A stretch of 64,000 nt of DNA. It comes from Sulfidibacter corallicola. GTDB taxonomy: Bacteria; Acidobacteriota; Holophagae; Acanthopleuribacterales; Acanthopleuribacteraceae. The position numbers and the translations under genes were made by a program. The stretch lies in the NCBI RefSeq assembly GCF_017498545.1, contig NZ_CP071793.1:3224001-3288000 (forward strand). Reading direction: 5' to 3'. Position 1 is the stretch's first letter, and each line of letters opens with the position of its first letter. Under the pieces are notes generated by a model. The model searched no databases. It worked only from the letters and a program-made list of their open reading frames with translations, and was not told the DNA's origin. Below, piece after piece: positions 17,775 through 27,066 of the stretch.

Positions 17775-18743
17775 ATGTCGATTCAGCAGGATCTAGTGGC
17801 GCGTGCCGCCAAAGCCAACAAGAGTGTGGCCTTTCCCGAGGGAGACGATCCGCGTGTGGTCACGGCCGCCTACGCGCTCGCCAAGTCGGGCACCGTGCGA
17901 CCCGTCCTGCTCGCCAAACCCGAATCGTTCGACGAAGTGCGCCGCGACCTGGGCCTGGCTGAACCCGACTTCGAAGTGGTCGATCCCAACCACGAGCAGG
18001 ATCGCTACGTGGACCTGTTGCTCGAGATCCGCAAGAAGAAGGGCCTGGAGCGGCAACAGGCCCTCGACATCGCGGCCGATCCGCTGTTCAAGGCGGCCCT
18101 GATGGTGCGAACCGGGGCGGTGGATACCTGTGTCGGCGGCGCGGTGCGCACCACGGCCGACACCGTCAGGGCCGCGATCCAGTGCATCGGCCCGCGCGAC
18201 AAAATGGTCTCCAGTTTCTTCTTCATGATCCTCGATGCCGGTCGTCGCGCCCTGCTGTACGCCGACTGCGGCGTGATTCCCTTGCCCGATGCGGCCCAAC
18301 TCGCCGATATCGCCGTGTCTTCGGCGCAGAGCTGGCGCCAACTGACCGGCACGGAACCCAAGGTGGCCATGCTGTCCTTCTCCACCTACGGCAGCGCCCG
18401 CCACGAAAGCATCGATGTCGTGCTGGAAGCGCTGTCGCTGGTCCGCGAACGGGAACCCCACCTGGCGATCGACGGCGATCTCCAGGCCGACGCCGCCCTG
18501 GTCCCCTCGATCGGGATCCGCAAGGCGCCCGGATCCCCCGTGGCAGGTACGGCCAACGTGCTGATCTTCCCCAACCTTCACGCGGGCAACATCGCCTACA
18601 AGATCACCGAGCGACTGGCCGGCGCCACCGCACTCGGCCCCATTCTCCAGGGCCTCCAGAAACCGGTCAACGATCTGTCGCGGGGATGCAAATCCGAAGA
18701 TATCGAACTCGTTTCCGCCATTTCGGCCATTCAATGCGGATGA
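17775..18743 (+). CDS. pta: Phosphate acetyltransferase
   Basis: This enzyme interconverts acetyl-CoA and acetyl phosphate. The 322-residue protein is a compact Pta without the N-terminal regulatory domains of the E. coli enzyme. Family motifs are KSVAFPEGDDPRVVTAA, AAIQCIGPRDKMVSSFFFMI, LSFSTYGSARHE, DGDLQADAALVPSIG, SPVAGTANVLIFPNL and a C-terminal GPILQGLQKPVNDLSRGC. The ATG at 17775 has AGGGAG upstream. A phosphate butyryltransferase relative is less likely given the motifs. No acetate kinase gene is adjacent. The stop codon overlaps the start of the DNA glycosylase gene (ATGA), so the two are translationally coupled. Confidence 0.92.
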   Translation: MSIQQDLVARAAKANKSVAFPEGDDPRVVTAAYALAKSGTVRPVLLAKPESFDEVRRDLGLAEPDFEVVDPNHEQDRYVDLLLEIRKKKGLERQQALDIAADPLFKAALMVRTGAVDTCVGGAVRTTADTVRAAIQCIGPRDKMVSSFFFMILDAGRRALLYADCGVIPLPDAAQLADIAVSSAQSWRQLTGTEPKVAMLSFSTYGSARHESIDVVLEALSLVREREPHLAIDGDLQADAALVPSIGIRKAPGSPVAGTANVLIFPNLHAGNIAYKITERLAGATALGPILQGLQKPVNDLSRGCKSEDIELVSAISAIQCG

Positions 18744-19345
18744 GTGCGCCCACCTCCACGCGTCATTGGGATCCCCTACCGGCCGATTTCTACCGCGGAA
18801 CCACCCTGGAAACCGCCCGCGACCTGCTCGGCCGCGTCCTGGTCCACCGCCATGAAGACGGGCTCTTGGCCGGCCGCATCGTGGAGGTGGAAGCCTATCA
18901 TCAGGACGGCGACCAGGCGGCCCACAGCTACGGCGGCCCCACCAACCGCAACCGTGTCATGTTCGGCCCGCCGGGACACCTCTACGTCTACCTCATTTAC
19001 GGTATCCATTTCTGCATGAACGTGGTCACCGAAACGGACGGCACCGGCGCGGCGGTCCTGATCCGGGCCCTGGAGCCCTTGGAGGGCGAGGCCCGTATGC
19101 AGCAGTTTCGAGGCGCTCGAGTGACCCGACGCAATTTGACCAACGGTCCCGGCAAATGTTGTCAGGCCTTCGCCATCGATCGCCGCTTCGACGGCATCGA
19201 TCTGCGACGAGGTCCGATCGAACTCCTACAGGGCGAGCCCGTTCCCGACTCGGCGATCACCTCCGGTCCCCGCATCGGGATCACCAAGAGCGCCGACCTC
19301 CCCTGGCGCTTTTGGTTGGAAGGCAACCCCTTCGTTTCGCGTTGA
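18740..19345 (+). CDS. DNA-3-methyladenine glycosylase (AAG/MPG family)
   Basis: This 201-residue base-excision repair enzyme removes alkylated purines. It has the classic order: LPADFYRGTTLETARDLLGR, the catalytic-region motif GRIVEVEAYHQDGDQAAHSY, RNRVMFGPPGHLYVYLIYG, and LTNGPGKCCQAFAID. Glu in VEVEAY is the general base and Tyr in LIYG lies in the base pocket. The ATG at 18740 overlaps the pta stop by ATGA; an alternative ATG lies six bases upstream. The coupling to pta is unusual: glycosylase expression would follow central carbon metabolism. The length is normal for bacterial members. Confidence 0.94.
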   Translation: MSAPTSTRHWDPLPADFYRGTTLETARDLLGRVLVHRHEDGLLAGRIVEVEAYHQDGDQAAHSYGGPTNRNRVMFGPPGHLYVYLIYGIHFCMNVVTETDGTGAAVLIRALEPLEGEARMQQFRGARVTRRNLTNGPGKCCQAFAIDRRFDGIDLRRGPIELLQGEPVPDSAITSGPRIGITKSADLPWRFWLEGNPFVSR

Positions 19346-19932
19346 TCAAACAGAGTCGCAGCTCAGGCCGAGATCCGGATTGTAGGTATTCGGATTGCCG
19401 AACCACCGGCCGCTGGGTCTCAGGTCAGGGACTAATCGAAGCTGGTCGCTTGGGAGCTCCCGCATTCGCGAGAGGGACGTCATGCCAGGCAGGTGTGCGG
19501 CCTTACCGACCCTGCCCGCCGCACATTCCGAAGCTCCTGTTTCATTTGTCCGAACAACTCAATAATGTGCTTCCCTTTTTCAAGCTCCGTATCTGCGCAG
19601 AATGAATCACTTCGGCAAGTTCATCCGGCGGGCTTACCGCCCCTGATGCCCCTACCTGGCACGACGAATCTCTTGGCATTCGGGCACTCCATGCGAATCT
19701 GTTTCAAGAGAGTTCGACCCGACAAATTCGGCCCCGCACGAGGCGGGCGAAACTACCCGAGACGTACCGGTCGGCCAAATCACAAAATCCACATTCCCAC
19801 CATCGGGAATCTCAAGATTACGAGCCCGAAGCCGTTGGATAGAGTAACGGTATTGCATAGGATCGCAGCGAAGACGGATCGTTGACGTTCCCGCCAACTG
19901 CGATCAGGGTGAACCTCTGGGGGGCAACCGCA
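19346..19932. other. Gap with decayed copies of the 148-bp hairpin repeat
   Basis: This gap lies between two plus-strand genes. The middle (about 19450-19710) holds decayed units of the repeat that forms the arrays at 41 and 45 kb. The rest shows no gene. The kinase promoter must lie near its right end, but no strong match is visible. Confidence 0.45.
19450..19710. repeat. Degenerate inverted pair of the 148-bp repeat family
   Basis: GCTCCCGCATTCGCGAGAGG GACGTCATGCC matches the conserved unit joint CCCGCATTGCGAGAGAGGCG of the 45 kb array. CGGCGGGCTTACCGCCCCTG further right matches CGGCGGGCATACCGCCCGTG at 45643-45662, which belongs to an inverted unit. So a forward and an inverted remnant lie together here. 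Confidence 0.6.
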
Positions 19933-20877
19933 ATGGGGATCAGCGACGCCTGGAAAGCGGCTCAACAAGGGGACCAGCCGCCAAACGACAGGGATGGAGA
20001 TCATCTTTCCGACGACCCCGGCTTCGAGGAACGAGGACAATTGGTCGGCGGCCGTTACGTCATCGAACGCGTGTTGCAGGAAGGTGGCATGGGTCGTATC
20101 TACATGGCCCATTACAAGCACACGCCCAAAAAGGTGGTCATCAAGACCGTCATGATGGAAGATCTGGGTCCCGACCGCGAGTACCTGATGACGCGATTTC
20201 GGCGCGAGGCCAAGGGACTGTTACAGTTCAGCCACCCCAACATCGTCGAGATCCTCGACTACAATCTCGAAGCCGAAACGCCCTATATCGTGTTCGAGTT
20301 CATCGAAGGCGCCACCCTGCGCGAGTACCTCGAAGACTATCCCCAGGGGTTGCCGGTCACCGTAGGGCTTTCCTTCATGGCCCAGCTCTGCGGCGCGCTC
20401 GGCACCATTCACCAGAGGGGCATCGTTCACCGCGACATCAAACCCACCAACATCATGGTGATCGACGACCCGGTCAACCCCACCGTCAAGATCTTGGACT
20501 TCGGCCTGGTTTTCTTCGAGCAGGTCATCAGCGAAACGTTCAAGGCCAAGCTCACCCGCAAAGGGCAGCTCGTCGGCACACCGGCCTACATGTCACCGGA
20601 ACAATGTGTGGGTCGTTCGGTCACCCACCACTCCGACATCTACAACCTCGGGCTGATCGCGTTTGAAATGATGACCGGCCGACCGGCCTTCGAGAGCCGC
20701 AACCTGCAAAAACTGCTGCTCAAGCAATTGAAGGAAAAGCCGGCCCACGTTCATCTGTTGCGCACCGAGGTGCCGCGCCACATCAGTTACGCCATCAATC
20801 GAGCCCTGCAAAAGGATCCGCTGCAACGGTTCGAATCGACCAACGACTTCTGGAAAAGCCTGCGCGGCAATCCCTGA
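19933..20877 (+). CDS. Hanks-type serine/threonine protein kinase
   Basis: This is a 314-residue soluble kinase. It has the Gly-rich loop LQEGGMGRIYMA, Lys in KKVVIKTV, the catalytic loop HRDIKPTNIM, DFG (ILDFGLVF), activation segment GTPAYMSPEQ and HSDIYNLGLIAFEMMTGRPAF. The protein ends soon after the kinase domain, with no membrane helix, PASTA or other sensor domain, so its input must come through partners. The ATG at 19933 has GGGGGG upstream; a TTG start at 19882 is possible but weaker. The next gene on the strand encodes a large peptidase-like protein 345 bases away, a possible partner or substrate. Confidence 0.93.
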   Translation: MGISDAWKAAQQGDQPPNDRDGDHLSDDPGFEERGQLVGGRYVIERVLQEGGMGRIYMAHYKHTPKKVVIKTVMMEDLGPDREYLMTRFRREAKGLLQFSHPNIVEILDYNLEAETPYIVFEFIEGATLREYLEDYPQGLPVTVGLSFMAQLCGALGTIHQRGIVHRDIKPTNIMVIDDPVNPTVKILDFGLVFFEQVISETFKAKLTRKGQLVGTPAYMSPEQCVGRSVTHHSDIYNLGLIAFEMMTGRPAFESRNLQKLLLKQLKEKPAHVHLLRTEVPRHISYAINRALQKDPLQRFESTNDFWKSLRGNP

Positions 20878-21222
20878 GCGGCATCCGTTACGCAAACCCT
20901 GCGACCGACCCACCCACAGGCACCGACGACCCGGAATTACCGATGCCGGACCCTTGGCCCCATCGACCGCCTTCCGGCCCATTTCCCGACGGCCTTCCGC
21001 CCGTGAAGACAGACGCGGGTTTCTCACGAGACCGATACGATCAAATGCTTTAATGCATACTATCCGGGTTGGACGATCGAGTGACCACCATCGTTTCTGC
21101 TCGAGGAAGGGGCGTTGGCCAAAGAACGGCCCCTTTTGCGCGGGTCGCTTCCGGATGTCCGCCCGAGCGTTCGCTCGCGTCAAACCACAGCATCCTCGAT
21201 TTCGAGGCGAGGGAGATCCAAC
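20878..21222. other. Gap between kinase and peptidase-like gene
   Basis: There is no gene or repeat here. An AT-rich patch near 21035-21065 (GCTTTAATGCATACTATCC) is the most promoter-like stretch ahead of the next gene, but no -35/-10 pair is convincing. GGGAG at 21211-21215 is the ribosome site of the next gene. Confidence 0.4.
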
Positions 21223-23670
21223 GTGAAGCAGACAATCAAAGATTATGTGGCCGCTTCGGGGCTCGGCACCTATGTGGATGGCGTTTCCCTCAAGGGCGAT
21301 TTACCGATGGCCGGCTTGAGCAATCCCTGCCTCGTTCTCAGTCATCGCGGCCTGTTTCTCGTGGCGACCAAGGTCGGCATGCACGGCTGGCATCACCAAA
21401 TCCAGGAAGGCGAGTTGCGCTTGGAAGAACGCCTGCTGGGCGACCAGATCCACTGGAACGGGAACACCTATGCCATCCCGCGCGGTTCCGGCGACAAAGT
21501 CAAACACCTGGTCGCAACCGCGCGTCTGGGTACCGTGCATCGACCGCCGCTCCCCCCACAACCACCGCTACGACACGTAGGCGCCATCTCGGCCATCGCC
21601 AAAACCTGGCTACAAACCTGGCTGGAACCCGGGGAAACGATTCTGGTCTGGCTGGAGAGCGCCGATGCGCACAAGTTTTCCGAGGGCCCGCTGCCCGAGA
21701 CTTCCCACTACTGGCATTTCCTGCTGACGGATCGTCGCTCGGCGCGGGTGGCCCTTTCCAGTGTCGGCGATGTGGCGGTTCACCTTCTGCCACCGCTGGC
21801 ACTGGAGGTGGCGGACGGCATCCGAAATCCCGAAGTGCGATGTGGTTCCGAGTCGTGGCCCGCGAGTCTCAACAATGCCGGGCTCCATCGCGAGATCGCC
21901 AACCTCCCGCTCCACGGTCCGGCCTCGCGCCGTTACGAGATCGCACGCCTCAACAAGGTACTCGGCAGCAAAAAAGAGCGCCACGCCGCCACCGAAATGC
22001 TTGCCTCGGCCTACACCGGTGGAGAGCCGCGAGCCGGCCTGGCCCTGTTCCTCCTCGACGAGCAGGAAGATCGACGCCCACCGGTTTCCGATTGGTTGGC
22101 GCAGCTTCCGAATACCGACCCGGAGGGTCTGGGCCTGATCACCTTCAGCGAGCTGTGGCAACTCGACCTGGACCAACAACTCCTTCTGCTGGATACCCTG
22201 CTGGCCAACGAGCATCTGCCCAAGATCTGGTCTCTCCCCTTTCACCGCCACGTGCACGAGGCAGACTTGGCCAGGGAAAAGGAACCCTTCCGCCAGGCTG
22301 CGCTGGATATCGCGTTCGGCGCGCACCTGATCCAGGCGGGTCTCGCCGTGGAGGCCGGTCCCTTGCTCGAACGCAGGTTGGCCGAACTTCCCAGTGAAGA
22401 GTTGGCCGAGCTGTTGCCCCCTCACGAGGAAGGTGCGCGTCAGACCTTTCGCGTTCGGATCCTCGAACTGCTGTTGAAGATTCATCGCGAAAACCGGGAG
22501 CGACATCTCGCACTGACCCAGCGACTCGTGACGCTTCAACCGCTGGATCGCGCGCGCCTGCACATCCTCGCCGAGCCATCGTCCAGCCCGGCCTCGCACA
22601 TGGCGCAAAACGTTTTGGCCCTGCTGCAGAAAGGCGGATTGTCCCGCCAGCCGGAAAAAGAAGCGCCCCCGGCCGAGGCGCCACAGCCCCTGGAAGAGGA
22701 GGTGTGCCTGAACGTCCTGCAGCATCCGCTGGTGCGCGAAGGAGGCACCCTCAACAGGCTGCAGAGCGCGCTGGCCAAGATCGAGGTGCCGGATCGCAGT
22801 GCTCTCCGCGATTATTGTGAACGGTTGCGCCAGGTTCGGGTGCCGGCCGTGGAGGCTCTTCAAAGTGCGGTCAGCGACGCGGCGCTCATGATGGGCGTGC
22901 CGGGCCTGGAAGTCTATGTGTCGCGGGGCGAGAAAAGCATCGGCCTGCGGTCCTTCGAAGGTAAGCCGCCTTTCCTGTTGGTGGGCGGGGATCACGTGGA
23001 TCCCGATTCCGACCTGTTCATGTCGGCTGACGAGATGCGATTCGCGATCGGCTCCGAAGTGGCCCATATCCGCTTCGGACACAGCCGAATCACCGCCTCG
23101 GACGTCTGGGCCGGCGCTTGGGACAAGGGCAAGACAGGCGTCGACATGCTCCTGAGCCTGTTGCCCATGTTCAAGAGCGTGGACATCCTGAACAAGTTCC
23201 GCAAGGTGGTGACCAAAGCGCAAGCCGGCCGTATCGGCAAGGTGCTGGGTGCGGTCGGCATGGCCGAAACGGCCGTGACCAAAATTCATGAGACCGGCCT
23301 CCTGAACCGCGGGGAAACTCCCAAACAGGACTTGTCTCCCGAAAACGCCGAGCTCTTGGCCGCCCATCGCGTCTTCCAGTTGACGGCCGACCGCGCCGGC
23401 CTCCTCCTCTGCGACGATCCACGAGCGGCCATCCGGGCCATGTTCCTGGTGCGATCCGACACCCATGCCGAGTTACCGCTATTGGAGCGGCACGGTCTGG
23501 AATCCTTTTTCTCGCGTCGCGACGAGAAAGGCGAACTGTTTCACGCCGACTTGGCCGTCAGGGTGGCCGCCCTGCTTTCGTTTTACCTGTCCGACGATTA
23601 TCGGACCTTGCGTTCGGCCGTCTCGTGCGAGGCCGTGGAGATCACGAACCTCGAATCGCGTACCACATGA
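21223..23670 (+). CDS. Large protein with degenerate M48-like metallopeptidase motif
   Basis: This 815-residue protein begins at GTG 21223, seven bases after GGGAG. The N-terminal 200 residues resemble a small PH-like or beta-rich module (LVLSHRGLFLVATKVG, then HYWHFLLTDRRSARVAL). The middle (about 230-540) is Leu/Ala/Glu-rich helical sequence like TPR or HEAT repeats. The C-terminal third resembles M48 peptidases: PGLEVYVSRGE, then RFAIGSEVAHIRFGHSRIT. In true M48 enzymes this is HExxH; here the first His is Ser (SEVAH), which removes a zinc ligand. Further on, DRAGLLLCDDPRAAIRAM matches the M48 segment that supplies the third ligand region. It is probably a non-enzymatic scaffold. It follows the kinase gene. 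Confidence 0.6.
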   Translation: MKQTIKDYVAASGLGTYVDGVSLKGDLPMAGLSNPCLVLSHRGLFLVATKVGMHGWHHQIQEGELRLEERLLGDQIHWNGNTYAIPRGSGDKVKHLVATARLGTVHRPPLPPQPPLRHVGAISAIAKTWLQTWLEPGETILVWLESADAHKFSEGPLPETSHYWHFLLTDRRSARVALSSVGDVAVHLLPPLALEVADGIRNPEVRCGSESWPASLNNAGLHREIANLPLHGPASRRYEIARLNKVLGSKKERHAATEMLASAYTGGEPRAGLALFLLDEQEDRRPPVSDWLAQLPNTDPEGLGLITFSELWQLDLDQQLLLLDTLLANEHLPKIWSLPFHRHVHEADLAREKEPFRQAALDIAFGAHLIQAGLAVEAGPLLERRLAELPSEELAELLPPHEEGARQTFRVRILELLLKIHRENRERHLALTQRLVTLQPLDRARLHILAEPSSSPASHMAQNVLALLQKGGLSRQPEKEAPPAEAPQPLEEEVCLNVLQHPLVREGGTLNRLQSALAKIEVPDRSALRDYCERLRQVRVPAVEALQSAVSDAALMMGVPGLEVYVSRGEKSIGLRSFEGKPPFLLVGGDHVDPDSDLFMSADEMRFAIGSEVAHIRFGHSRITASDVWAGAWDKGKTGVDMLLSLLPMFKSVDILNKFRKVVTKAQAGRIGKVLGAVGMAETAVTKIHETGLLNRGETPKQDLSPENAELLAAHRVFQLTADRAGLLLCDDPRAAIRAMFLVRSDTHAELPLLERHGLESFFSRRDEKGELFHADLAVRVAALLSFYLSDDYRTLRSAVSCEAVEITNLESRTT

Positions 23671-23676
23671 CGAAAA

Positions 23677-23725
23677 GGGGCCCGACACCTTTCCAGCCTT
23701 CGTGGAAGGATAGGTGCCGAGCCCC
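23677..23725. terminator. Hairpin between convergent genes
   Basis: GGGGCCCGACACCT (23677-23690) pairs with AGGTGCCGAGCCCC (23712-23725) at 12 of 14 positions, with an inner TTCCA/TGGAA stem. It lies between the 3' ends of the peptidase-like gene (plus) and the M64 gene (minus) and can serve both. No long T-run follows. Confidence 0.6.
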
Positions 23726-23751
23726 GGTGCCGAACCAGAATCCGTGGGAAC

Positions 23752-26703
23752 TCAGAGAAAAATGGGAATCCAGTCGCTGTATTCGGAGGAACCACAGTCG
23801 CTTACGGCGCGAGCCCGCACGTATTGGTAACCACTGTAACCTTGAACGAGGAAGTTGGTCTGACGAGATTCGCCCAAATCGGCCCAGGTACTGCCGGTCC
23901 AGATCTGGACTTCGTAGCGCGTGGCCCCGGTCACGGGCCGCCAGTACAATCGCGCCGAACCGCGCCCCGCTCCCTGATAGTAGAGACCGGTGGGTTTGTC
24001 CAGATCACCGGTGCAAGCGGATTCGAGTACCACTTCCAACCAGGAACTGTAACTCCCCGCGCCGCAGGCATTGACGGCACGCACCTGGACGTATTGGGTA
24101 CTGCCGGTATTCAGCCCGGTGAAGCTGAAGCGAGGGGTCGTGGCGGTGCCGGCATCGGACCAGCCGTACCCGTTCCAAAGTTGTAGCGCATATCTCTCGG
24201 CACCGTCGACCGCACCCCAGGTGAGATCGAACGAAGTCCGCGAGACATTTTCGGCGCGCAAGGCGGTAGGTGTGCCGGGCGCACCGCTGCAACCACCGTC
24301 GAGCACCACATGGATGTAGTCGCTGTAGGTAGAGGCGCCGCAGGCGTTTTCGGCGCGGACCCGAGGCCATTGCTCGCTACCCGCTTCGAGCCCGGTGAAG
24401 GTGAAACGTGCGGCGGTGCTGGTGCCCGCCTCGACCCATTCGCCTCGAGGATCGCTCCAGAGCTGGAGCCGGTAGCCGGTGGCCCCCGTCACGGCGTTCC
24501 AGGCCAGGTCGAACGACGTCGATCCCACGTCGCTCGCCTCGAGGCCGCCAACCGTGGCCGGTGCGCCGTCGCAGCCGTCGTCGTCCAGTTTGACATAAAG
24601 GTCGTCGCTATACTCCGATTGGCCACAGGCGTTTTCGGCGCGCACCCGGACCCACTGCTCGCTGCCCGTTTCGAGGCCGGTGAAGGTAAAATCGGCAGTG
24701 GTACTGGTACCGGCTTCCACCCAATCGTCTTGGCTGCGACCCCACAACTGGAGCCGGTAGCCGGTGGCCCCGGCGACGGCGGTCCACGCGATGCTGAAGG
24801 ACGTGGTTCCGTGGCTCGTTTCGGCTAGTCCGCTCGGTTTGACCAGGTTCGGGTCGCAATCGTCGCCGAGCCGTACTTCGAGCGCGGCGCTGAAAGGGCT
24901 GGCCCCGCGATCGTTGAGCGCGCGAACCCGCACGCGTTGGGTGCTGCCCTCGGGAAGCCCCGAAAAGGCATGGTGCGTTTCGGTGGTGCGCGCCTCTTGG
25001 CGCCACTGCCCGTCGACCTCGCGTTCGACCTCATAACGATCGGCACGGTCGGCGGTCCGCCATTCGAGAGTGAATGCGGAGGCGGAAATATCCCGAGCGC
25101 TCAAACCCTGCGGAGTTTCCGGCTCCTGTGGATCTCCGCCACCACCGCCGTGGACCACGACGGTCCAGCTCACGCTCGCCTTCAGGTCGTCGTTCGGATC
25201 CAGGCGAACCTTCTCGGTGAGGTCGGCGGCTTCGGCCAGGAGGCTGTGATTCCCCTCGGACAGACCCTGGGCGGTCAGATCGAACGAAGTGCCGGTGCCG
25301 CGCTCGAGGCCATCCACCAGCCAGCGAACCTGAATGGTGTCGCCCCGAGTCCCTGGCACCTCGACGGCGAACCTCATGGTCTCGCCGTCATTCAACTCCA
25401 CCTGATTCCGATCCGGCGTGCGGCCCGTTATCGGCTGAATGAACTGGTACATGCGCAGAATCAACGCTTCTTCGTTGACCGCGTGGAACGGGCGCCCCAG
25501 GGTGCGCATCATCGAGTTGTCCGTGGGCCGGTATATGCCGGTCGTACAGTAACGGCCTCCTTGGAACAGCCCAACTTCGGCGCCGCGGTCCCCGGTCGTC
25601 GGGATCGGCGTGGAGGCGTCGATCCAATGGTTCCACTTGATGGCATCGCGACGGGTTTGTGCGGTGACGTTGCGCTCCGAGGGCTCGCGTCGGTCACAAC
25701 GCTCGGAGTTGTAGGTGTATTCGTCGGCCAGCCGGCCGAAGCTGTGGCCGATCTCGTGAAGGGCCAGATCGACAGTCTGGCCATTGGTGGAGATGACCGA
25801 GACGGCGCCGCCGGACCCACCGTACTCGTCGTCGTTGACGATCACGATCAAGGTGTCGCGAGCGTCGGCCGCCAATACCCGGCCGGCCACGGATTGGACC
25901 TCGTTGGTGTCGACACAGATCAAGCGTTGGACACCGCCGCAGTTGTAGGTGCCTTCGAAAGCGGTGTCGCGGTACTGGCCGAGTTCGGGATGGTCGACTC
26001 CCGACTGATTGCTCACCGCATCAACCCGCAGCACATTGAAGAAGTCGCGATAGCTGCGATAGGGCTCCGTGTCGAAGTAGCTCTGGATGACGGTATCCAC
26101 GTCGCGGGCATAGTCGCCCAACTCGGCACGGGTGTAGCCATCGCCGAAAAACACGATATCGATGCGATCCGAGGAGTCGCCGTTATCGATCACGCGAACC
26201 ACGTCCGGATCCGCTTTGCCGAGATCCATGCGATCTCGCGTGGGCTCCCGATTCAGATCGTAGGTGCGGACATGCTCGAGCTGGTACGCGTCGCCCTCGA
26301 ATCTGGGGCGATAGACCACCAGGTGATCCAGACTTTCTTCGTCGGGCAGCACCAGCGTCAATTGCCCGCCGGTTCGCGTTACCGTGCGACGCGTGACGAA
26401 GGCACCGGTTTGCGGATCGAACAGTTCGCCCCGCACCAGATTGGGGTCGGCCACCACCTGGCGGTGTATTTCGCGGCCTTCCGCATCGACCGCCACGACG
26501 ACCAACTCCGCTTCGGAGATGGGTTCGGTGGGCCGGACCAAGGGCCCGCCACCGCGTATGATATTGCGCTGCAGAATGGCACCGGCTTGGGTTTTGTTCA
26601 GGCTCGGGCCGGGCAACTCGAGAACGAGTTCCAACCGGTCGGCCGCAAAGGCTGTGATGAACGACAAGAGACAGCCAAGGAATGCGATGTGTTTGAGACG
26701 CAT
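23752..26703 (-). CDS. Secreted M64-family (IgA-protease-like) metallopeptidase with five FnIII repeats
   Basis: The ATG at 26701-26703 follows GGGGGAG and opens a signal peptide (MRLKHIAFLGCLLSFITAFA). The protein has 983 residues. The N-terminal domain (about 22-150) is beta-rich. The peptidase domain (about 165-430) carries DIVFFGDGYTRAEL and the zinc site HEIGHSFGRLADEYT (HEIGH at 316-320), the hallmark of peptidase family M64. An Ig-like domain follows, then five fibronectin type III repeats of about 90 residues to the end, several with an NACG Cys near the end of the repeat. It is probably secreted or surface-bound and digests protein outside the cell. No C-terminal sorting signal is obvious. 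Confidence 0.9.
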   Translation of the reverse strand: MRLKHIAFLGCLLSFITAFAADRLELVLELPGPSLNKTQAGAILQRNIIRGGGPLVRPTEPISEAELVVVAVDAEGREIHRQVVADPNLVRGELFDPQTGAFVTRRTVTRTGGQLTLVLPDEESLDHLVVYRPRFEGDAYQLEHVRTYDLNREPTRDRMDLGKADPDVVRVIDNGDSSDRIDIVFFGDGYTRAELGDYARDVDTVIQSYFDTEPYRSYRDFFNVLRVDAVSNQSGVDHPELGQYRDTAFEGTYNCGGVQRLICVDTNEVQSVAGRVLAADARDTLIVIVNDDEYGGSGGAVSVISTNGQTVDLALHEIGHSFGRLADEYTYNSERCDRREPSERNVTAQTRRDAIKWNHWIDASTPIPTTGDRGAEVGLFQGGRYCTTGIYRPTDNSMMRTLGRPFHAVNEEALILRMYQFIQPITGRTPDRNQVELNDGETMRFAVEVPGTRGDTIQVRWLVDGLERGTGTSFDLTAQGLSEGNHSLLAEAADLTEKVRLDPNDDLKASVSWTVVVHGGGGGDPQEPETPQGLSARDISASAFTLEWRTADRADRYEVEREVDGQWRQEARTTETHHAFSGLPEGSTQRVRVRALNDRGASPFSAALEVRLGDDCDPNLVKPSGLAETSHGTTSFSIAWTAVAGATGYRLQLWGRSQDDWVEAGTSTTADFTFTGLETGSEQWVRVRAENACGQSEYSDDLYVKLDDDGCDGAPATVGGLEASDVGSTSFDLAWNAVTGATGYRLQLWSDPRGEWVEAGTSTAARFTFTGLEAGSEQWPRVRAENACGASTYSDYIHVVLDGGCSGAPGTPTALRAENVSRTSFDLTWGAVDGAERYALQLWNGYGWSDAGTATTPRFSFTGLNTGSTQYVQVRAVNACGAGSYSSWLEVVLESACTGDLDKPTGLYYQGAGRGSARLYWRPVTGATRYEVQIWTGSTWADLGESRQTNFLVQGYSGYQYVRARAVSDCGSSEYSDWIPIFL

Positions 26704-27066
26704 CTCTCCCCCTAGTTCCAAAAACATTTTTCTGAGGTGTGAAGAACCGCCGAGAACACAGCTCGAAAAACCTGCCAGAAGGATGAGGAAGCGAGATGGG
26801 ATCGAAAAAACGCCCAATCGAGGCAATAAAACGCGGGCCCGTCGCATGGAGAGGACGTGCGGTGGACCATGGCCTCCTTCATCCATCACACCCAACAGAA
26901 TGGTCGATGACGTACGCATTTTCTTTTACATATCGTTTACAATAAAATCACACTAAAACCCTTGATAAAAAGGCTTTATACCCAAAACACCAATACGTAT
27001 CCAATTACATCTTTTCACAAATGCGACAGACATCACATTCCGGAGGCGTCGTTCCAAGCCCGCATT

